From JASHSH01 sp036490215 (GTDB lineage: Bacteria; Pseudomonadota; Alphaproteobacteria; Rhodospirillales; Magnetospirillaceae), in the NCBI GenBank assembly GCA_036490215.1, contig DASXEH010000042.1, positions 6,308 through 70,307 on the forward strand: DNA of 64,000 bases. The letters are read 5' to 3'. Shown here piece after piece: positions 24,015-32,478 of the stretch. The notes under the pieces were generated by a model. The model did not search any database. It was not told the DNA's origin and worked only from the letters and a program-made list of their open reading frames with translations. Position 1 is the first letter of the stretch. The number at the start of each line of letters is the position of its first letter. The position numbers and the translations under genes are program-made.

Positions 24015-25364
24015 ATGAGCAATTCACCATCCAAATTCGAAGGTTTGTCGCGCCGCGGCGCGCTTAAGGCGGGTGCTGCGGTTGTCGGCAGCGCCGTTCT
24101 GTCCCCGTATTTGACCATGCCGGTCTATGCCGACGACAAGCCGGCAATCGGCACGTGGCCGGAAGGTTCGTCGGGCAAGTCGGTCTTCGTCGGCATCACC
24201 GTGCCACGCACCGGCAGCTATGCCGCGCAGGGCGAAGACGAGCTGAAGGGCATTCAGCTGGCCATCGAACACATCAACAGCGGCCATGACCTCATTAAGA
24301 AGATCTCGCCCAAGACCACCAAGGGCGTTCTCGGCAAGGAAGTGACCTTCGGCGTGGCCGATTCGGCCGCCAAGCCGAACACCGCGGTCGAAGAGCAGAC
24401 CAAGTTCATCACCGACAACAAGGCGATCCTGATGATCGGCGCGACCTCGAGCGCCGTCGCCGTCGCCCTCAACCACTTCGCCCAGGCGCAGCATGTGCTC
24501 TATGTCACGGGCATCTCGGGTTCCAACGACACCACCGGCAAGGACTGCGCGCGCTACAGCTTCCGCCAGTGCTTCTACGGCCAGACCGCTGCCGCCGGCA
24601 TCGGCCCTGTGCTGCTGAAGGCTTATGGCAAGAACCTGAAGGCCGCTTACCTGACGCCGGATTACACCTATGGCCACACCGTCCAGAAGTCGATGGAAGA
24701 CTTCCTCAAGACGGGCGGCTGGACCACGGTCACCAATCAGGTCGCTCCGCTGGGTGCGCCCGACTACTCCAACTACCTCACCAACATCGCCAACTCGGGC
24801 GCCGACGTTCTGATCAACGTCAACTGGGGCCATGACGCGGTGCTGTCGACGCAGCAGGCGCAGCAATTCGGCATTCTGCCGAAGATGAAGCTGGTTCTGC
24901 CCTACCAGATCCCCTTCATCTCGAAGGAAGTGGGGCCGCAGATCATGGAAGGCGTCTTCGCCGCCACCGACTTCTGGTGGACGCTGGAAGACAAGTTCCC
25001 GCTGGCCAAGACCTTCGTGGCCGAGTTCCAGAAGAAGTACGGCTATCGCCCCGAATGGACGGCCAACAACGGCTACATGCAACTGGCCATCTGGGCGAAC
25101 ATGTGCGAAGCGGCGGGGAGCTTCTATCCGCCGGACGTGATCAAGGCCTACGAAGCCGGCAAACCCTTCGACTCGACCGTCGGCGAATGCCACTTCCGTG
25201 CCGCCGATCACCAGCTGATCCGCCCTGTCGTCATCGTGAAGGGCAAGAAGCCGGGCGACATGAAGAACCCCGAGGACTTCTGGGAAGTGCTCGACGTTCT
25301 GCCGGGCGAACCCCTGATGCAGGCGCCGGATGCTTTCGGTTGCCAACTCGGCGGTTACACCTGA
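24015..25364 (+). CDS. Branched-chain amino acid-type ABC transporter substrate-binding protein
   Basis: Periplasmic binding protein of the Leu/Ile/Val-BP (Peripla_BP_6) family, 449 aa. The signal peptide has a twin-arginine look (LSRRGALKAGAAVVGSAVLSPYL), implying export by Tat after folding. The mature part has VFVGITVPRTGSYAAQGEDELKGIQLAIEHIN, ILMIGATSSAVAVALNHFAQ and KAAYLTPDYTYGHTVQKSMEDFL. The ligand may be an amino acid, amide or related small molecule; the LivK label alone does not fix it. The start follows AGGGAG. It heads a four-gene plus-strand operon with an intercistronic hairpin after it. Confidence 0.9.
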   Translation: MSNSPSKFEGLSRRGALKAGAAVVGSAVLSPYLTMPVYADDKPAIGTWPEGSSGKSVFVGITVPRTGSYAAQGEDELKGIQLAIEHINSGHDLIKKISPKTTKGVLGKEVTFGVADSAAKPNTAVEEQTKFITDNKAILMIGATSSAVAVALNHFAQAQHVLYVTGISGSNDTTGKDCARYSFRQCFYGQTAAAGIGPVLLKAYGKNLKAAYLTPDYTYGHTVQKSMEDFLKTGGWTTVTNQVAPLGAPDYSNYLTNIANSGADVLINVNWGHDAVLSTQQAQQFGILPKMKLVLPYQIPFISKEVGPQIMEGVFAATDFWWTLEDKFPLAKTFVAEFQKKYGYRPEWTANNGYMQLAIWANMCEAAGSFYPPDVIKAYEAGKPFDSTVGECHFRAADHQLIRPVVIVKGKKPGDMKNPEDFWEVLDVLPGEPLMQAPDAFGCQLGGYT

Positions 25365-25410
25365 GACTGGAAACGCGTCACGTGCCTCCCAAGGCATCGC
25401 GTATGAGCGG

Positions 25411-25432
25411 GCAGGCGGCTTCGGCCGCCTGC
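25411..25432 (+). other. Intercistronic hairpin with UUCG tetraloop
   Basis: Two perfect 9-base arms (GCAGGCGGC / GCCGCCTGC) close a TTCG loop, the very stable C(UUCG)G type, within the 123-base gap between the binding-protein and permease genes. There is no T-run after it. It is likely a message-stabilising or partial-termination element that favours binding-protein expression, by analogy with other ABC operons. Confidence 0.65.
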
Positions 25433-25487
25433 TTCGCGAATCCGCAGTGGCCGGGGCGCATCTTGGCCCTCTGAATCACGGCGCTGC

Positions 25488-26363
25488 ATGATCTCTTTAG
25501 CGAATTTCTACTCGCAACTATTCAACGGCTTCGCGCTCGGCGTGCTGCTCGCGCTGATCAGCACGGGGCTGACGATCATCTATGGCACGCTGGGCGTGCT
25601 CAACCTGGCCCACGGCGCCCTCTTCATGTTGGGCGGCTATGCCGGCTACGTCGCGTACGACGCGACTCACTCCTTCCTTCTGGCGATTCTGGCTGGCGCG
25701 CTGTTCGTGCTGATGGTCGGCATGGCGCTCGAAGCGACGCTGATCCGGCGCTTCTATCGCCGCCCACCGGAAGATCAGATCCTGCTGACCTTCGGCCTGG
25801 GCATCGTCATCGTCGAATTGGTTCGCATTGGCTTCGGCAGCCTCTCGAAGCAGGTGCCGCCGCCTTCTTGGCTGATGGGCGTGAGCCAACTCGGCTTCAT
25901 GATCTATCCAACCTATCGCCTGGCCGTTATCGCTATCGCCGCGCTGACACTGCTGGTCCTGTATGTCGTTCTCTACCGCACGCGCATCGGCATGATGGTG
26001 CGCGCCGGTATCGAAGACGCGACCATGGTCAACATTCTGGGCATCAACATCTACAAGGTGTTCATGGTGGTCTTCGGAATCGGCGCGATGGCAGCGGGCT
26101 ATGCCGGTATCGTCGATGCGCCGGTGGCCTCACTGACGCCGGACGTCGGCGACAGCATCCTGGTGCAGACTTTCGTCGTCGTGGTGATCGGCGGCGTCGG
26201 CTCGTTCTTCGGCGCCATTGTCGGCGGATTGCTGGCCGGCGAGATTCTCAGCCTGACCTCGATGTTCAATCCCGCCTATTCGCAGGTGATGCTGTTCGCG
26301 CTCATGACGCTGGTCCTGGTGCTGCGGCCACAGGGCCTGTTCGGCGTGCGGGGGCGTGAATGA
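25488..26363 (+). CDS. Branched-chain amino acid-type ABC transporter permease (LivH type)
   Basis: Inner-membrane permease of 291 aa with about eight helices. The family opening NGFALGVLLALISTGLTIIYGTLGVLNLAHGALFMLGGY is present and the ATPase-contacting region is GMMVRAGIEDATMVNILGINIYKV. The C-terminus has GGVGSFFGAIVGGLLAGEI. Its final ATGA overlaps the start of the next gene by 4 bases. It pairs with the LivM part of the downstream fusion protein. Confidence 0.92.
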   Translation: MISLANFYSQLFNGFALGVLLALISTGLTIIYGTLGVLNLAHGALFMLGGYAGYVAYDATHSFLLAILAGALFVLMVGMALEATLIRRFYRRPPEDQILLTFGLGIVIVELVRIGFGSLSKQVPPPSWLMGVSQLGFMIYPTYRLAVIAIAALTLLVLYVVLYRTRIGMMVRAGIEDATMVNILGINIYKVFMVVFGIGAMAAGYAGIVDAPVASLTPDVGDSILVQTFVVVVIGGVGSFFGAIVGGLLAGEILSLTSMFNPAYSQVMLFALMTLVLVLRPQGLFGVRGRE

Positions 26364-28207
26364 AGGCTTTGCTGAGAAGCCGCTGGGCGCCCGAACTCGC
26401 GCTCATCGTCATCCTGATCGTCGCGCCGTTCATCGCGCCACATATCAACGCAGATCCCGACACGCTGGGCCGCATTCTGATCTGGGGCCTGTTCGGCCTG
26501 GGTTTCGACCTGCTGTTCGGCTTCACCGGCATGCTGTCGTTCGGCCAATCGGCCTTTTACGGCACGGGCGGCTTCATCGCCGCCTATTTGCTGGTTCATC
26601 AGGTCATCGGCAATGTGATCCTGGGCTTGGTGATCGGCACGATCGGCGCCGCCGCGATCGGCTTCGTGATCGGTCTGATCGCGCTGCGCCGTACCGGCAT
26701 CTACTTCGCGATGATCACCGTCGCGATCGCTGAAATGTTTTTCTTCGTCGAGAATAATCCTCTGGCCGACTGGACCGGTGGCGAGAACGGCATTCCCGGC
26801 GTTCCCGCGCCCGTATTCGGGCTCGGTTCGATGGTGCTCAAGATCCATTCGGGCTGGTCGATGTACGGCTTCCTGGCCGTCGTCTATGTACTGGGCCTAA
26901 TCGTCGCGCGGCGCATTGCACGTTCGCCGGTCGGCCATATCCTGACCGCGATCCGCGACAACCCGCTGCGCGCAGCGGCGTTGGGCCACGCGATCTGGCG
27001 CTACAAGCTCCTTGTATTCGTTGTGGCCGCAGCCTTTGGCGGGCTGGCGGGTGGGTTGCTCGGCATTCTGCAGGGCTTCATGCCGCCGGAAGCCTTCATC
27101 TTCGATACATCCGGCCAGCTCGTGATCCAAACCGTGATCGGCGGCGCCGGTACGCTGTTCGGCGCCCTGGCCGGCGCGGCGATCTGGCTCTCGATGCAGG
27201 ACTTCCTGCAGTTCGGCCTCGGGCTCGGCGCTTCGTGGCGCCTGGGCCTCGGCATCGTCTTCGTGGTGCTGATCGTTCTCCTGCGCCGTGGTGTGCTGCC
27301 GGCGATCGGCGATCAACTCCGCCCCTGGTGGAACCGCGTTACGGCAGATGCAAAGCCGGCGAGCGACGGCGCCGCACACCCGGTTGCCGTTACGACGACT
27401 GCCGTTGCGACGAAGCGCCTGCACAAGGGCGGCCAGGCTGTCGCCAATGGCGCAACCATCCTCGAGACACGCGGCATCACCAAGGCTTATGGCGGCTTGG
27501 TCGCGAACAGCGACATCACGTTCAAGGTGAGCAGCGGCGAGCTGCGCGGCGTGATCGGCCCCAACGGTGCCGGCAAAAGCACGTTCTTCAAAATGCTGAC
27601 CGGCGAAGTGATTCCCAGTTCGGGGCAGATCTTTTTCAAAGGCAACGAGATCACCGGCCACACCGTGACCGATATCTGCCAGTTGGGTCTTTCGAAGAGC
27701 TATCAGATCAATCAGCTCTTCTCGAAACTGACCGTGCGGCAGAACCTGCTGATCTCGGCGCTGGCTGAAAGCCGCGGCCGGTTCCGGCTCGACTTGCTCC
27801 GCCACGTCGATGCGGTGCCCGGATTGCACGAAGACGTGGCTGCGACCTTGGACCTTGTGAACCTCGTTCACCGCGCCGATGTGCCTGTGGCCGATCTCGC
27901 TTATGGCGAGAAGCGGCGGCTGGAGATCGGCCTGGCGCTGGCCACCGCGCCGAATGTTCTGCTGCTCGACGAACCGCTGGCCGGCATGAGCCCGCAAGAG
28001 CGCGTCGACACGGTCAACCTGATCAAAAACATCCGCAAGGGCCGTACCGTCATCCTGGTCGAGCACGACATGGATGCGGTGTTCGATCTGGCCGAGCGCA
28101 TCACGGTTCTGCATCAGGGCCGCGTGCTGGCCGAAGGCACGCCGGCGGAAATTCAGAAGAACAGCTTCGTTCAAGACGCCTATCTCGGGGGATTGCACGC
28201 CGAATGA
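26360..28207 (+). CDS. Fused ABC transporter permease-ATPase (LivM-LivG)
   Basis: One 615-aa chain carrying the second permease and the first ATPase of a LivHMGF-type importer. Residues about 1-335 are membrane-spanning (GFDLLFGFTGMLSFGQSAFYGTGGF, LRRTGIYFAMITVAIAEMFFFVENN, VGHILTAIRDNPLRAAALGH). A linker of about 35 residues follows (PVAVTTTAVATKRLHKGG). An ABC domain from about 365 has Walker A GPNGAGKST (about 400-408) and Walker B NVLLLDEPLAGM, with YGEKRRLEIG in place of the canonical signature, as is normal for LivG. The frame is continuous, so the fusion is real in this sequence. LivF follows with an ATGA overlap. Confidence 0.92.
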   Translation: MKALLRSRWAPELALIVILIVAPFIAPHINADPDTLGRILIWGLFGLGFDLLFGFTGMLSFGQSAFYGTGGFIAAYLLVHQVIGNVILGLVIGTIGAAAIGFVIGLIALRRTGIYFAMITVAIAEMFFFVENNPLADWTGGENGIPGVPAPVFGLGSMVLKIHSGWSMYGFLAVVYVLGLIVARRIARSPVGHILTAIRDNPLRAAALGHAIWRYKLLVFVVAAAFGGLAGGLLGILQGFMPPEAFIFDTSGQLVIQTVIGGAGTLFGALAGAAIWLSMQDFLQFGLGLGASWRLGLGIVFVVLIVLLRRGVLPAIGDQLRPWWNRVTADAKPASDGAAHPVAVTTTAVATKRLHKGGQAVANGATILETRGITKAYGGLVANSDITFKVSSGELRGVIGPNGAGKSTFFKMLTGEVIPSSGQIFFKGNEITGHTVTDICQLGLSKSYQINQLFSKLTVRQNLLISALAESRGRFRLDLLRHVDAVPGLHEDVAATLDLVNLVHRADVPVADLAYGEKRRLEIGLALATAPNVLLLDEPLAGMSPQERVDTVNLIKNIRKGRTVILVEHDMDAVFDLAERITVLHQGRVLAEGTPAEIQKNSFVQDAYLGGLHAE

Positions 28208-28902
28208 GCCTCCTCGAAGTCGAAGGCATCAATAGCTATTACGGCGACTCGCACATCCTGTTCGACGTGTCGCTGCGCGTTGAGGCGAACGAAGTCGTCG
28301 CCCTGCTCGGCCGCAACGGCGCCGGCAAGACCACGACGCTGCGCAGCCTGATGGGCGTGGTCAGCCCGCGCTCGGGATCGATCAAGCTCGAAGGTCAACA
28401 AATCGGCGGGCTGCCACCGTTTGCCATCGCGCGGCGCGGCGTTCAGCTGGTGCCGGAAGAGCGCCGGATTTTCGGCAGCCTCAGCGTCGAAGAAAATCTC
28501 GACCTCGCCATGATCACGGCCGAGAACCCGTGGCCGCTGGCGCGCATCTACGAAACCTTCCCGCGCCTGGCCGAACGCAAGAAGAGCCGCGGCACTGACC
28601 TTTCGGGCGGCGAGCAGCAGATGCTGGCCATTGCCCGTGCCCTCGTGCGGCAACCCAAGATCATGCTGCTCGACGAGCCCTTCGAAGGCCTCGCGCCGAT
28701 CATCGTGCGTGATCTGATGAATGTGTGCCGCAAGCTGGCCGAGGAAGGTCAGACGATCATCGTGGTCGAGCAGAACGTGCTGGCCGCGATGGCGATTGCT
28801 CACCGCGCCTATGTCATCAATAACGGCCATATGGTCTATGAAGGCTCGGTGGCCGATCTGAAAGCGTCGCCGGAAATCACCGCACGCTATCTCGGCATCT
28901 AA
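28204..28902 (+). CDS. Branched-chain amino acid-type ABC transporter ATP-binding protein (LivF type)
   Basis: Second ATPase of the importer, 232 aa. Walker A GRNGAGKTT (about residues 37-45), Q-loop region, signature LSGGEQQML, Walker B IMLLDEPFEGL and the H-loop VVEQNVLAAM are all present, matching LivF length and motifs. It overlaps the upstream fusion gene by 4 bases. Its stop overlaps the stop of the convergent sensor kinase gene by 3 bases, leaving no room for a separate terminator. Confidence 0.93.
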   Translation: MSLLEVEGINSYYGDSHILFDVSLRVEANEVVALLGRNGAGKTTTLRSLMGVVSPRSGSIKLEGQQIGGLPPFAIARRGVQLVPEERRIFGSLSVEENLDLAMITAENPWPLARIYETFPRLAERKKSRGTDLSGGEQQMLAIARALVRQPKIMLLDEPFEGLAPIIVRDLMNVCRKLAEEGQTIIVVEQNVLAAMAIAHRAYVINNGHMVYEGSVADLKASPEITARYLGI

Positions 28903-31670
28903 GACTTACCTGCCGCCGCCAGTTCCTGTGGGCGATCGTTTTCGTCGGCAGACTGCGCCATACCCAATCCGCGCAATCTGACACGGAACGCCGCGCCGCC
29001 GCTCGCGCTCTCGTCGATCCGGATCGTGCCGCCCAACCGCGTCACGATCATGCGGCAGATGCTGAGGCCCAGACCCGTGCCTTGCGGCTTACCGGTCACC
29101 GCGTCGCCGACCTGACGGAACCGCTCGAACACAACTTCATGCAGCTCGGGTGGAATGCCGGGGCCGTTGTCGGCGACAACGAGATCGACCCACTCGGCAT
29201 TAGCGGCGGCGATCGAAATGTCCACGCGCCCCCGATCGCGCGGGCAGAACTTCACGGCATTCGATAGCAGGTTGAGCATAACCTGCATCAGGAGATCGCG
29301 ATCCCCCTGCACCATCGGTGTGTTGGGCGCGGCATCGATGCGAAGTTTGATGCCCTTCTCGCTGAGGACATTACTCGTCGCCGCCGTCGCATCGCGGACG
29401 ATCTCGGCCAGGTCGATCGGCGCCAAATGGGTCGGAAATTCGCCCGATTGAATGCGCGCCAGATCGAGCATCTGATTGATCAGCCGCGTCAGGCGCTCGG
29501 TCTCGCGAACGATGATGGTGCAGAACTCGGCGCGGCGATCCGCGTTGAGATGCGGATTTTCGAGCAAAATCTCGGAGAACGAGCGGATCGAGGTGAGTGG
29601 CGTGCGCAGCTCGTGATTCACGGTGGAGACGAATTCGTCTTTCAACCGGTCGAGTTCCTGCAGCCGCTCATTGGCACGGCGCAGTTCCTCGCCGGCCGCT
29701 TCGAGCGCACGCGATTTTTCTTCAAGCTGGCGGTTGGATTCGATCACCCGCGAAGTCTCGTCAAGGATGCGCATGACCTCGTCGATGCCGAGCGGCTCTT
29801 CCTTGACCACCGAACCCACCAGCGCACGCGCCGAGGCCGAGCCGATCGCGCCGGCCAGAAGACGTTCGGCGTAGAGCACGGTTTCGGCATCGGCCTCGAA
29901 GCTTTCGGGATCGAGGCCGCGGCGTTGCGCACGTTCCAGGAAAGCTGCTTCGGTCTGACGATGGCCGAGGAAGCGGCCGACCAGCGTCTGCAAGTCCGGC
30001 ATGGTCGCCGTGCGGCGCCACAACTGCGCCGCGTCGGCGCCTTGGAACGCATTGACGAACAGGGCGGCTTGCGCGCGTTCGATCGGCGATTGACGAACGA
30101 ACAGCGAGAGGCCGACCAGTAGCCCGCAATTCATCAGCATCGACCAGAAGAAGCTGTGCACGACCGGATCAATCCCGGTCATCCCGAGCAGGCTATAGGG
30201 CTTCAGGAGCTCGATGCCGAAGAGTCCGTGGTCGACGAAGCTCGTGGGAATCAGGCCGGAGGTGGCGAAGGCCGGCAGCAACAGCGTATAGGCCCAGATC
30301 ACGAAACCCGCGACCACCCCGGCCAAAGCGCCGATGCGCGTTGCGCGGCGCCAAAACAAGCCGAGGACCATGGCCGGGAAGAACTGCGCCACCGCAACGA
30401 AAGAGATCAAGCCGATCGAGACCAGCGGCGATTCCTCGCTCACATAGCGCATGTAGATGTAACCAAGCGCCATCACCAGCATCATTGCGATGCGGCGGAT
30501 CCAGAGCAGCAGTGGGATCAGATCGCGCCGGGCGAAGAGCTGGCGCTGGCCGATGCGCAGCAGGACCGGCATCATCAAGTCGTTGCAGAACATCGTGCTG
30601 AGCGCGGTGGTCTCGACGATGATCATGCCCGCCGAGGCCGAGAGACCGCCGATGAACACCACCGCGGCCAGGACCGGATGGCCTGCGTTCAGCGGCAAGG
30701 TGAGGACGATGCCGTCCGGGTCGGCACCTGCCGGCAACACCAGCCGGCCCGCAAGCGCGATCGGCAGGACGAAGAGATTGATGGCCAGGAGATAGAGCGG
30801 GAACAGCCAGAGCGCGCGATTGAGGTGCCGCTCGTCGACATTCTCGACAACCATGACCTGGAATTGCCGCGGCAGGCAGATGACGGCGGCAAAGGACAGC
30901 ACCGTCAGGACGATCCAGTTGAGCCGGTCCGACGTCTGGCCGGTCTGGAACAAGGGTGCGAGGTCGGGCTTGCTGGCCGCATGACGGAACAGGTCGCCGA
31001 AATTGTCGAACAGCGCGAAGCCGACAAACAGGCCCACCGCGATCAGGCTCACCAGCTTGACGATCGACTCGAAGGCGACGGCCGCCACCATGCCCTGATG
31101 ATGTTCGCCGGGTTGGATGCTGCGGCTGCCGAACAGCATCGCGAACAGCGTCAACAGAATCGCTGCCCACAAGCCGGCATCGCCGAAAATCTGCGATGGC
31201 AGTGCGCCGGGTTGCGTGGCGATACCCGAGGTGATGATGGTGAAGCTGGCCGAGACGGCTTTAAGCTGGAGCGCGATATAGGGCACCAGGCCGATGATCG
31301 CGACCACCGTAATCGTCGCGCCCAGCCCGGCGCTCTTGCCGTAGCGGGAGGCGATCAGCGAGGCGATCGAGGTGATGCGATTGGCCCGGCTGACGCGCAA
31401 CAATTTGCGCAGCAGAACCCAGCCCAGGCAGAAGGCGAGCGTAGGGCCCATATAGATCGGCAGGAACGCGATGCCGCCTTGCGAGGCGCGGCCGACACTG
31501 CCGTAGAACGTCCAGGATGTGCAGTAGGTGGCCAGCGACAGCGTGTAGACAAAGCTGGAGTTGATGACCCGCGTGCCGTGCCCGGGCTGGCGCTCGACGA
31601 AATAGGCGAGCGCGAACAGCACCAGCAGATAGCCGATGGCGATGGCGGCGATGAGCGTAGGACCGACCAT
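28899..31670 (-). CDS. Sodium:solute symporter-histidine kinase fusion (CbrA-like sensor kinase)
   Basis: Membrane sensor of 923 aa. Residues about 1-500 form a sodium:solute-symporter-like domain of some 13 helices (e.g. FVYTLSLATYCTSWTFYGSVGRASQGG). A cytoplasmic linker and coiled coil follow (about 520-675). The kinase core has phospho-acceptor His686 in VNHELRTPLTSIRSF and an ATPase domain (NLLSNAVKF, DNGPGIPPE, GTGLGLSI). There is no C-terminal receiver, unlike many CbrA relatives. It may sense, and possibly transport, a nutrient. A 73-aa membrane protein gene and a lone receiver gene lie just upstream, probably in one operon. Confidence 0.9.
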   Translation of the reverse strand: MVGPTLIAAIAIGYLLVLFALAYFVERQPGHGTRVINSSFVYTLSLATYCTSWTFYGSVGRASQGGIAFLPIYMGPTLAFCLGWVLLRKLLRVSRANRITSIASLIASRYGKSAGLGATITVVAIIGLVPYIALQLKAVSASFTIITSGIATQPGALPSQIFGDAGLWAAILLTLFAMLFGSRSIQPGEHHQGMVAAVAFESIVKLVSLIAVGLFVGFALFDNFGDLFRHAASKPDLAPLFQTGQTSDRLNWIVLTVLSFAAVICLPRQFQVMVVENVDERHLNRALWLFPLYLLAINLFVLPIALAGRLVLPAGADPDGIVLTLPLNAGHPVLAAVVFIGGLSASAGMIIVETTALSTMFCNDLMMPVLLRIGQRQLFARRDLIPLLLWIRRIAMMLVMALGYIYMRYVSEESPLVSIGLISFVAVAQFFPAMVLGLFWRRATRIGALAGVVAGFVIWAYTLLLPAFATSGLIPTSFVDHGLFGIELLKPYSLLGMTGIDPVVHSFFWSMLMNCGLLVGLSLFVRQSPIERAQAALFVNAFQGADAAQLWRRTATMPDLQTLVGRFLGHRQTEAAFLERAQRRGLDPESFEADAETVLYAERLLAGAIGSASARALVGSVVKEEPLGIDEVMRILDETSRVIESNRQLEEKSRALEAAGEELRRANERLQELDRLKDEFVSTVNHELRTPLTSIRSFSEILLENPHLNADRRAEFCTIIVRETERLTRLINQMLDLARIQSGEFPTHLAPIDLAEIVRDATAATSNVLSEKGIKLRIDAAPNTPMVQGDRDLLMQVMLNLLSNAVKFCPRDRGRVDISIAAANAEWVDLVVADNGPGIPPELHEVVFERFRQVGDAVTGKPQGTGLGLSICRMIVTRLGGTIRIDESASGGAAFRVRLRGLGMAQSADENDRPQELAAAGKS

Positions 31671-31891
31671 CAGTCCTCGCCCTCGACACGATCATGGCGG
31701 CGGCGGCGTTCGATCACGATGGCGAGCACGGCGATGATCAACGCCCAGGCGCCGAACAGATAGACATAGAGCAGCGGCCAACCCAACACTGTGCGCCCGC
31801 TGAACAGATCGAGCAGGGGTGGATTCAACAGCAGGCAACCCAGCGCGAACACGCCGATCAGTTGGTCGCGTTTGCGCGCTTCTTCGGGCAT
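31670..31891 (-). CDS. Small two-helix membrane protein associated with the symporter-kinase
   Basis: A 73-aa protein with two hydrophobic helices (about 12-31 and 41-61) and a charged tail (ERRRRHDRVEGED). It starts 6 bases after the receiver gene and its TGA overlaps the ATG of the symporter-kinase (TGATG), so translation is coupled. Small membrane proteins of this size sit before many sodium:solute symporter genes and act as subunits in some. A partner role here is inferred from position. Confidence 0.7.
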   Translation of the reverse strand: MPEEARKRDQLIGVFALGCLLLNPPLLDLFSGRTVLGWPLLYVYLFGAWALIIAVLAIVIERRRRHDRVEGED

Positions 31892-31897
31892 CGGGGC

Positions 31898-32296
31898 CTA
31901 CGCGCCACCGGCTTCGGGCGTGCCTGCCGCAAGCGGCACCAGGCGCCGCACCAGCTGCAGCACATCCTGGTTCGCGAATGGCTTGGTCACGTATTCATCT
32001 GCGCCGGCCTGAAAGCCGAGTTTGCGCTCGCGGGCCAGGCCTTTGGCCGTCAGCATCACCACGCGCGTCGCCGCCAGATCGGGATTGGCGCGGATCGCGG
32101 CGCAGACTTCGAACCCGTTGCGGCGCGGCATCATCGCATCGAGCAAGACAAGGCTGGGCCGTAGCGACATCACATCGGCCAGCGCTGCTTCGCCATCGGT
32201 CGCGATGCTGACCCGATAGCCCTCTTTTTCCATCAGAAAACGGAGGGCGAGCACGATATTGGGATCGTCGTCCGCTATCAGAACCGAAGCCGCCAA
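31898..32296 (-). CDS. Single-domain response regulator (receiver only)
   Basis: A 132-aa CheY-like receiver. The acidic pocket is ADDD (residues 8-11), the phospho-acceptor is Asp53 in LVLLDAMMP, and the switch residues are Thr in VMLTAKG and Lys in YVTKPF. The start is TTG at 32296: the next in-frame ATG (Met22) would remove the acidic pocket. There is no output domain, so it must pass a phosphate or bind a partner. It is the first gene of the minus-strand kinase operon and is divergent from the OmpR-type regulator. Confidence 0.88.
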   Translation of the reverse strand: MAASVLIADDDPNIVLALRFLMEKEGYRVSIATDGEAALADVMSLRPSLVLLDAMMPRRNGFEVCAAIRANPDLAATRVVMLTAKGLARERKLGFQAGADEYVTKPFANQDVLQLVRRLVPLAAGTPEAGGA

Positions 32297-32478
32297 GCGC
32301 CACCCACTGGGCTATCCGTCGCTGTCGACAATAAGGATATCATGCGGCCCCTCGACGGAAAGCGTGGCCTGGGCTATCCATAGCATACAATGACATTCGG
32401 CTGGAAATTTGGGCTCGACGCTGCCGCCCATCTTCTGTTTGCTATCCGGGTCGCGCGTTAAGGGGAAGCGATACTGCG
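32297..32478. promoter_or_regulatory. Divergent promoter region with three GCTATCC direct repeats
   Basis: The 182-base gap between the lone receiver (minus) and the OmpR-type regulator (plus) contains the heptamer GCTATCC three times in direct orientation, at 32311-32317, 32373-32379 and 32441-32447, about 62-68 bases apart. This could be a binding site array for the local regulator, or chance. Promoter hexamers are not clear. The plus-strand gene has an AAGGGGAAG ribosome-binding site. Confidence 0.3.

Noticed and set aside
30156..31763. Plus-strand frame of 535 codons opposite the symporter-kinase
   Set aside because: Low-complexity Gln/Asp/Arg-rich translation mirrors hydrophobic helices on the other strand; no start signal.
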